A stretch of 64,000 nt of DNA, from NCBI RefSeq assembly GCF_001645105.1, contig NZ_LKEG01000042.1, positions 200,048 to 264,047 of the forward strand, in the 5' to 3' direction. The notes beneath the pieces are model-generated. The model was not told where the DNA came from, searched no databases, and saw only the letters and a list, made by a program, of their open reading frames with translations. Made by a program: the position numbers and the translations under genes. Below, in pieces: positions 58,590-64,000 of this stretch. The stretch's first letter is position 1, and every line of letters begins with the position of its first letter. This DNA is from Pseudomonas marginalis (GTDB taxonomy: Bacteria > Pseudomonadota > Gammaproteobacteria > Pseudomonadales > Pseudomonadaceae).

Positions 58590-60269
58590 ATGAGTAACAA
58601 GAACAACGATGACTTGAAACGCCAGGCCTCGGAAAACACCCTGGGGCTTAACCCGATCATCGCGTTACGCAAAAAGGATTTATTGGCGTCGGCGAAGATG
58701 GTGCTGACCCAAGCCATCAAGCAACCGTTGCACAGCGTCAAGCACGTCGCGCATTTTGGCGTCGAGTTGAAGAACGTGATGTTCGGCAAATCCCAACTGA
58801 CCCCCGAAAGCGACGACCGCCGCTTCCACGACCCGGCCTGGAGCCAGAACCCGCTCTACAAACGGTATTTGCAAACCTACCTGGCGTGGCGCAAGGAACT
58901 GCACGACTGGATCGGCGACAGCAACCTGTCGGAACAGGACATCAGCCGCGGCCACTTCGTGATCAACCTGATGACCGAAGCCATGGCCCCCACCAACAGC
59001 GCGGCCAACCCGGCGGCGGTCAAACGCTTCTTCGAGACCGGCGGCAAGAGCCTGCTCGATGGCCTGTCCCACCTGGCCAAGGACATGGTGCACAACGGCG
59101 GTATGCCGAGCCAGGTCAACATGGGCGCCTTTGAAGTGGGCAAGACCCTGGGCACCACCGAAGGCGCGGTGGTGTTTCGCAATGACGTACTGGAGCTGAT
59201 CCAGTACAAGCCGATCACCGAACAGGTGCACGAACGCCCGCTGCTGGTGGTGCCGCCGCAGATCAACAAATTCTATGTCTTTGACCTGAGCCCGGAGAAG
59301 AGCCTGGCGCGCTTCTGCCTGCGCAATGGCCAACAGACGTTTATCGTCAGTTGGCGCAACCCGACCAAGGCCCAGCGCGAGTGGGGCCTGTCGACCTATA
59401 TCGAAGCGCTGAAGGAAGCGGTCGACGTGGTCACGGCGATTACCGGCAGCAAAGACGTGAATATGCTCGGCGCCTGCTCCGGCGGCATCACCTGCACTGC
59501 CCTGCTGGGCCACTACGCGGCGCTGGGGGAGAAGAAGGTCAACGCCCTGACCCTGCTGGTGAGCGTGCTGGACACCACCTTGGACACCCAGGTGGCGCTG
59601 TTCGTCGATGAGCAGACCCTGGAGGCGGCCAAGCGCCACTCCTACCAGGCCGGCGTGCTGGAAGGCCGCGACATGGCCAAGGTGTTTGCCTGGATGCGCC
59701 CCAATGACCTGATCTGGAACTACTGGGTCAATAACTACCTGCTGGGCAACGAGCCGCCGGTGTTCGACATCCTGTTCTGGAACAACGACACCACACGCCT
59801 GCCGGCCGCCTTCCACGGCGACCTGATCGAATTGTTCAAAAATAACCCACTGGTGCGCGCCAACGCCCTGGAAGTGTGCGGCACGCCTATCGACCTCAAG
59901 CAGGTCACCGCCGATATCTACTCACTGGCCGGCACCAACGACCACATCACGCCGTGGCAGTCCTGCTACAAGTCGGCACAGCTGTTTGGTGGCAAGGTCG
60001 AGTTCGTGCTGTCCAGCAGTGGGCATATCCAGAGCATCCTCAACCCGCCGGGCAACCCCAAGGCGCGCTACCAGACCAGCGACAGCCTGGCGGGCAAGCC
60101 GCTTGAGTGGCAGGAGAACGCGACCAAGCACACGGATTCGTGGTGGCTGCACTGGCAAGTGTGGCAGGCAGAGCGGGCGGGCAAGATGAAGAAGGCACCC
60201 ACAAGCCTGGGTAACAAAACCTACACCGCAGCAGAGGCGGCGCCAGGCACATATGTACACGAGCGCTAG
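58590..60269 (+). CDS. phaC1: Class II PHA synthase PhaC1
   Basis: 559-aa polymerase of medium-chain-length polyhydroxyalkanoate. Catalytic Cys296 sits in the lipase-like box G-A-C-S-G-G. The Asp/His partners are in G-T-N-D-H-I-T-P-W and S-S-S-G-H-I-Q-S-I. It acts on granule surfaces using (R)-3-hydroxyacyl-CoA. First gene of the phaC1-Z-C2-D series. Confidence 0.96.
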   Translation: MSNKNNDDLKRQASENTLGLNPIIALRKKDLLASAKMVLTQAIKQPLHSVKHVAHFGVELKNVMFGKSQLTPESDDRRFHDPAWSQNPLYKRYLQTYLAWRKELHDWIGDSNLSEQDISRGHFVINLMTEAMAPTNSAANPAAVKRFFETGGKSLLDGLSHLAKDMVHNGGMPSQVNMGAFEVGKTLGTTEGAVVFRNDVLELIQYKPITEQVHERPLLVVPPQINKFYVFDLSPEKSLARFCLRNGQQTFIVSWRNPTKAQREWGLSTYIEALKEAVDVVTAITGSKDVNMLGACSGGITCTALLGHYAALGEKKVNALTLLVSVLDTTLDTQVALFVDEQTLEAAKRHSYQAGVLEGRDMAKVFAWMRPNDLIWNYWVNNYLLGNEPPVFDILFWNNDTTRLPAAFHGDLIELFKNNPLVRANALEVCGTPIDLKQVTADIYSLAGTNDHITPWQSCYKSAQLFGGKVEFVLSSSGHIQSILNPPGNPKARYQTSDSLAGKPLEWQENATKHTDSWWLHWQVWQAERAGKMKKAPTSLGNKTYTAAEAAPGTYVHER

Positions 60270-60287
60270 ATTGAAATGCGTTCAAAG

Positions 60288-60375
60288 GTGGGAGGGGGCT
60301 TGCCCCCGATGGCGGCGCATCAATAACAGATGTACTGACTGACACCCTGCATCGGGGGCAAGCCCCCTCCCACAT
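60288..60375. repeat. REP doublet (REPIN) between phaC1 and phaZ
   Basis: Inverted pair GGTGGGAGGGGGCTTGCCCC ... GGGGCAAGCCCCCTCCCACAT. It lies inside the pha gene series and may uncouple phaC1 and phaZ transcript levels. Confidence 0.9.
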
Positions 60376-60414
60376 TGATTGCATTCCAACCCCACCATTT
60401 CACAGGGCTTGAGC

Positions 60415-61260
60415 ATGCCGCAACCGTTCATCTTCCGTACCATCGACCTGGATGGCCAGACCATCCGCACGGCGGTACGCCCGGGCAAGCCTCACTTGAC
60501 GCCGTTGCTGATCTTCAATGGCATCGGCGCCAACCTTGAGTTGGTGTTTCCGTTCGTCCAGGCGCTGGACCCGGACCTGGAAGTGATCGCCTTCGACGTG
60601 CCCGGCGTGGGCGGTTCATCCACACCGAACCGGCCGTACCGTTTTCCCGGCCTGGCCAAACTCACCGCACGCATGCTCGATTACCTGGACTATGGCCAGG
60701 TCAATGCGGTGGGCGTGTCGTGGGGCGGCGCATTGGCACAGCAATTTGCCTACGACTACCCGGAGCGCTGCAAAAAGCTGATCCTCGCGGCCACGGCGGC
60801 GGGTGCGGTGATGGTGCCGGGCAAGCCCAAAGTGCTGTGGCTGATGGCCAGCCCACGCCGTTACATCCAACCGTCCCACGTGGTGCGCATTGCGCCGATG
60901 ATCTACGGCGGTTCGTTCCGCCGCGATTCGAAACTGGCCGCCGAGCACGCGAGCAAAGTGCGCTCAGCGGGCAAACTGGGCTACTACTGGCAGCTGTTCG
61001 CCGGGTTGGGCTGGACCAGCATCCATTGGCTGCACAAGATCCGCCAACCGACGCTGGTGCTGGCGGGAGACGACGACCCGCTGATCCCACTGATCAACAT
61101 GCGCATGCTCGCCTGGCGCATCCCCAATGCACAGTTGCACATCATCGATGACGGCCACCTGTTCCTGATCACCCGGGCCGAAGCCGTTGCACCGATCATC
61201 ATGAAGTTTCTCGAGGAGGAGCGCATGCGCGCGGTGATTCACCCGCGACCGGCAGTGTAA
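60415..61260 (+). CDS. phaZ: Intracellular mcl-PHA depolymerase PhaZ
   Basis: 281-aa alpha/beta hydrolase that mobilises stored PHA. Nucleophile Ser102 is in G-V-S-W-G-G. The catalytic Asp is probably in L-A-G-D-D-D-P-L-I-P and the His in I-D-D-G-H-L-F. ATG 60415 is the family start (M-P-Q-P-F-I-F-R-T). It lies between the two synthase genes as in other pseudomonads. Confidence 0.95.
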   Translation: MPQPFIFRTIDLDGQTIRTAVRPGKPHLTPLLIFNGIGANLELVFPFVQALDPDLEVIAFDVPGVGGSSTPNRPYRFPGLAKLTARMLDYLDYGQVNAVGVSWGGALAQQFAYDYPERCKKLILAATAAGAVMVPGKPKVLWLMASPRRYIQPSHVVRIAPMIYGGSFRRDSKLAAEHASKVRSAGKLGYYWQLFAGLGWTSIHWLHKIRQPTLVLAGDDDPLIPLINMRMLAWRIPNAQLHIIDDGHLFLITRAEAVAPIIMKFLEEERMRAVIHPRPAV

Positions 61261-61348
61261 GGACCACACTGCCGCGCAACTTGCCGAGAACCGACTATGG
61301 TTCTGAATTGGCGTGCCTGTTGATGGCTTGACGAAGGAGTGTTGGCTC

Positions 61349-63031
61349 ATGCGAGAAAGACCCGTGACGAACCCGGCGCCCACCCCTGCCGCGTTCATCA
61401 ATGCGCAAAATGCAATCACCGGCCTGCGGGGGCGGGATTTGCTGTCGACCCTGCGCAGCGTTGCCGCCCATGGTTTGCGAAACCCGGTGCATACCGCCCG
61501 TCACGCCATGGCGCTGGGCGGTCAACTGGGTCGCGTCCTGCTGGGGGAGACGGTGCATGAACCCAACCCTCACGACAGCCGCTTCATTGACCCGACGTGG
61601 AAGCTCAACCCGTTCTACCGACGCAGCCTGCAAGCGTATTTGGCCTGGCAGAAACAGACCCGTCACTGGATCGATGACAGCACGCTGAGTGCCGATGACC
61701 GCGCCCGTGCGAACTTTGCCTTCTCGCTGTTCAACGATGCGGTCTCGCCCTCCAATACCCTGCTCAACCCGCTGGCCGTCAAGGAGCTGCTCAACTCCGG
61801 CGGCAACAGCGTGGTGCGTGGTGTGAGCAACCTGTTCGACGACCTGCTGCACAACAACGGCCTGCCGCGGCAGGTCAGCAAGCAAGCCTTTGAAGTCGGC
61901 AAAACCGTGGCCACCACGCCCGGCTCAGTGGTGTTTCGCAATGAGCTGCTGGAGCTGATCCAGTACAAGCCCATGAGCGAAAAACAGTACGCCAAGCCCC
62001 TGCTGATCGTGCCGCCGCAAGTCAACAAGTACTACATTTTCGACCTGAGCCCGGCCAACAGTTTTGTGCAATACGCCCTGAAAAACCGCCTGCAGACGTT
62101 CATGGTCAGCTGGCGCAACCCGGATGTGCGGCATCGCGAATGGGGCCTCTCCACCTACGTGGCGGCGCTGGAAGAAGCGCTCAACGTCTGCCGTGCCATC
62201 ACTGGCGCCCGCGAAGTCAACCTGATGGGCGCCTGCGCCGGCGGCCTGACCATTGCCGCCCTGCAAGGCCACCTGCAAGCCAAACGCCAGCTGCGGCGGA
62301 TCTCCAGCGCCAGTTACCTGGTGAGCCTGCTGGACAGCCAGATCGACAGCCCCGCCACGCTGTTCGCCGATGAGCAAACCCTGGAAGCCGCCAAGCGCCG
62401 CTCCTATCAGCAAGGCGTGCTCGACGGCCGCGACATGGCCAAGGTGTTCGCCTGGATGCGCCCCAACGACCTGATCTGGAACTACTGGATCAACAACTAC
62501 CTGCTGGGCAAGGAACCGCCGGCCTTCGACATCCTGTACTGGAACAACGACAACACGCGCCTGCCTGCCGCGCTGCATGGTGACCTGCTGGACTTCTTCA
62601 AGCACAACCCGCTGAGCCACCCCGGTGGACTGGAGGTGTGCGGTACACCCATTGACCTGCAAAAGGTCACGGTAGACAGCTTCAGCGTGGCCGGGATCAA
62701 CGACCACATCACGCCATGGGACGCGGTGTATCGCTCCACCCAATTGCTTGGCGGTGAGCGGCGCTTCGTGCTGTCCAACAGCGGGCATATCCAGAGCATT
62801 CTCAACCCACCGGGCAACCCCAAGGCCAACTACGTCGAGAACCCCAAGCTGAGCAGCGACCCGCGTGCCTGGTACTACGACGCCAACCACGTCGAAGGCA
62901 GTTGGTGGCCGCAGTGGCTGGAGTGGATCCAGCAGCGCTCAGGCGTACAACGCGAAACCCTCACCGCCCTGGGCAACCAGAATTACCCACCGATGGAAGC
63001 GGCGCCGGGCACCTATGTGCGGGTGCGCTGA
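61349..63031 (+). CDS. phaC2: Class II PHA synthase PhaC2
   Basis: 560-aa paralogue of PhaC1 with Cys296 in G-A-C-A-G-G and the His partner in S-N-S-G-H-I-Q-S-I. The box is A-G-G rather than S-G-G as in PhaC1. ATG 61349 has GAAGGAG upstream; the frame opens at 61313. Confidence 0.95.
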   Translation: MRERPVTNPAPTPAAFINAQNAITGLRGRDLLSTLRSVAAHGLRNPVHTARHAMALGGQLGRVLLGETVHEPNPHDSRFIDPTWKLNPFYRRSLQAYLAWQKQTRHWIDDSTLSADDRARANFAFSLFNDAVSPSNTLLNPLAVKELLNSGGNSVVRGVSNLFDDLLHNNGLPRQVSKQAFEVGKTVATTPGSVVFRNELLELIQYKPMSEKQYAKPLLIVPPQVNKYYIFDLSPANSFVQYALKNRLQTFMVSWRNPDVRHREWGLSTYVAALEEALNVCRAITGAREVNLMGACAGGLTIAALQGHLQAKRQLRRISSASYLVSLLDSQIDSPATLFADEQTLEAAKRRSYQQGVLDGRDMAKVFAWMRPNDLIWNYWINNYLLGKEPPAFDILYWNNDNTRLPAALHGDLLDFFKHNPLSHPGGLEVCGTPIDLQKVTVDSFSVAGINDHITPWDAVYRSTQLLGGERRFVLSNSGHIQSILNPPGNPKANYVENPKLSSDPRAWYYDANHVEGSWWPQWLEWIQQRSGVQRETLTALGNQNYPPMEAAPGTYVRVR

Positions 63032-63058
63032 GCTCAACGATCACATTAAGAAGACTGG

Positions 63059-63682
63059 ATGAAGACGCGCGACCGTATCCTTGAATGTGCCCTGCAGTTG
63101 TTCAACCAGAAGGGCGAGCCGAACGTGTCGACCATGGAGGTGGCCAATGAAATGGGGATCAGCCCCGGCAACCTCTACTACCACTTCCATGGCAAGGAGC
63201 CACTGGTGCTCGGGCTGTTCGAGCGGTTCCAGAATGAGTTGGCGCCCTTGCTCGACCCGCCGGCGGATGCCCAACTGGAAGCCGAGGATTACTGGCTGTT
63301 CCTGCACCTGATCGTCGAGCGCATGGCCCATTACCGGTTTCTGTTTCAAGACCTGTCGAATCTGGCGGGACGCCTGCCGAAATTGGCCAAGGGCATTCGC
63401 AACCTGCTGACGGCACTCAAACGTACGCTGGCGTCATTGCTCGCGCGGTTGAAGGCGGCGGGCCAGTTGGTCAGCGGCACTCAGGCGTTGGGGCAGTTGG
63501 TGGAGCAGATCACCCTGACCCTGCTGTTTTCCCTGGATTACCAGCGGATCCTCGATCGCGAAGGTGAGGTTCAGGTGGTGGTCTACCAGATCATGATGCT
63601 GGTAGCGCCGCACTTGCTGCCACCGGCGCGGCAGGCAACCGAGAAGTTCGCGCTGAAATACCTCGATGACCCCCACACATAA
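63059..63682 (+). CDS. phaD: TetR-family regulator PhaD
   Basis: 207-aa TetR regulator. The HTH is at ~20-50 (S-T-M-E-V-A-N-E-M-G-I-S-P-G-N-L-Y-Y-H-F). In P. putida PhaD activates pha genes, including the divergent phaF side. It starts 27 bp after phaC2 and ends at a strong terminator. Confidence 0.93.
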   Translation: MKTRDRILECALQLFNQKGEPNVSTMEVANEMGISPGNLYYHFHGKEPLVLGLFERFQNELAPLLDPPADAQLEAEDYWLFLHLIVERMAHYRFLFQDLSNLAGRLPKLAKGIRNLLTALKRTLASLLARLKAAGQLVSGTQALGQLVEQITLTLLFSLDYQRILDREGEVQVVVYQIMMLVAPHLLPPARQATEKFALKYLDDPHT

Positions 63683-63716
63683 AAAATGCCCGACCTTTGC
63701 AGGCCGGACATTTTTT
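63681..63716. terminator. Bidirectional terminator between phaD and phaF
   Basis: AAAAAATG (63681-63688) pairs with CATTTTTT (63709-63716), and CCG/CGG and CCT/AGG extend the stem. A/T runs on both sides let it serve the convergent phaD and phaF genes. Confidence 0.85.
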
Positions 63717-63730
63717 GTGCCCTGAAAAGA

Positions 63731-64000
63731 TCAGGACTGACTGGATGGCGTCGGGGTTGCCGGCGTTGCAGTCGGGGTCACAGCAGCAGGGGTCGGTGCG
63801 GACACCGAGTTGGCTGTGGAAGCGGTTGGCGCGGTAGCAGGCTTGGCCGCAACAGCAGGCTTCGGTGCTGCTGGTTTTTTCGCTACGGCAGGCTTCTTCG
63901 CGGCGGCAGGTTTTGCCGCTGGTTTGGCTGCGGCAGGCTTGGCCGCCGGCTTCGCGGCGACTGGCTTGGCTGCAGGTTTCGCAGCGGCCGGTTTGGCAGC
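63731..64000 (-). CDS. phaF: PhaF phasin, C-terminal part (runs off the right edge)
   Basis: The last 89 residues of a minus-strand gene, stop TGA at 63731. The sequence is an A-A-K-P-A repeat tail resembling histone H1, followed by a Thr/Pro/Ala end (P-T-P-S-S-Q-S). This is the DNA-binding tail of the PHA-granule phasin PhaF, which tethers granules to the nucleoid. The N-terminal phasin domain lies outside the window. Confidence 0.88.
   Translation of the reverse strand, partial: AAKPAAAKPAAKPVAAKPAAKPAAAKPAAKPAAAKKPAVAKKPAAPKPAVAAKPATAPTASTANSVSAPTPAAVTPTATPATPTPSSQS

Noticed and set aside
63760..64000. Tandem short repeats at the right edge considered as a minisatellite
   Set aside because: Translated on the minus strand they encode the A-A-K-P repeat tail of PhaF in an open frame ending in a stop.

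Overview
The window is chromosomal DNA of a Pseudomonas, most likely of the P. fluorescens group. Grounds: high GC, dense REP-type inverted repeats of the GTGGGAGGGGGCTTG kind, a phaC1-phaZ-phaC2-phaD-phaF medium-chain polyhydroxyalkanoate locus, and a core gene order (antiporter, mscK, selO ... hemE, gltD, gltB, damX-like, aroB, aroK, pilQPONM, mrcA, maeB, rpmE, priA, argS, hslVU, pha) that, from memory, follows the P. aeruginosa PA5021-PA5060 stretch. There are no rRNA or tRNA genes, insertion sequences or CRISPR arrays.

Layout. 1-9.7 kb: K+/H+ antiporter, MscK-type channel, SelO AMPylase, a higBA module whose toxin carries an in-frame stop, thioredoxin 2, a small DUF6124-like gene with a structured leader, and an orphan ParA ATPase. 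10.0-27.6 kb: a continuous aryl-polyene (APE) pigment gene cluster, nearly every gene overlapping the next. It encodes an aromatic amino acid ammonia-lyase (starter), an AMP-ligase fused to a hotdog dehydratase, two acyl carrier proteins, a truncated ketosynthase/chain-length factor, two full ketosynthases, a second dehydratase, a ketoreductase, a thioesterase, two acyltransferases, a glycosyltransferase, a methyltransferase, a flavoprotein with halogenase hallmarks, and LolA-like, MMPL and lipoprotein components for delivery to the outer membrane. The set predicts an arylpolyene built on an ammonia-lyase-derived acid, possibly halogenated and methylated. 27.8-30.6 kb: orphan PemK/MazF toxin and a divergent LysR-MFS pair.

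30.7-57.8 kb: housekeeping block on mixed strands: hemE, gltBD, a DamX-like SPOR ATPase, aroKB, an unusually reduced pilMNOPQ operon (PilM internally shortened, PilO and PilP fused, PilQ short), mrcA, malic enzyme, a secreted nuclease, rpmE, priA, argS, a SPOR protein and hslVU behind a clear sigma32-type promoter. 57.9-64 kb: DUF971 gene and the PHA locus, with phaF running off the right edge.

The most notable points are the APE cluster with its fused ligase-dehydratase and halogenase-like enzyme, a REP doublet inserted in frame in the LolA-like gene, the nonsense-interrupted HigB toxin with intact antitoxin and operator, the eroded type IV pilus alignment operon, a structured leader upstream of the DUF6124-like gene, and an rpmE terminator that doubles as signal-peptide coding sequence.
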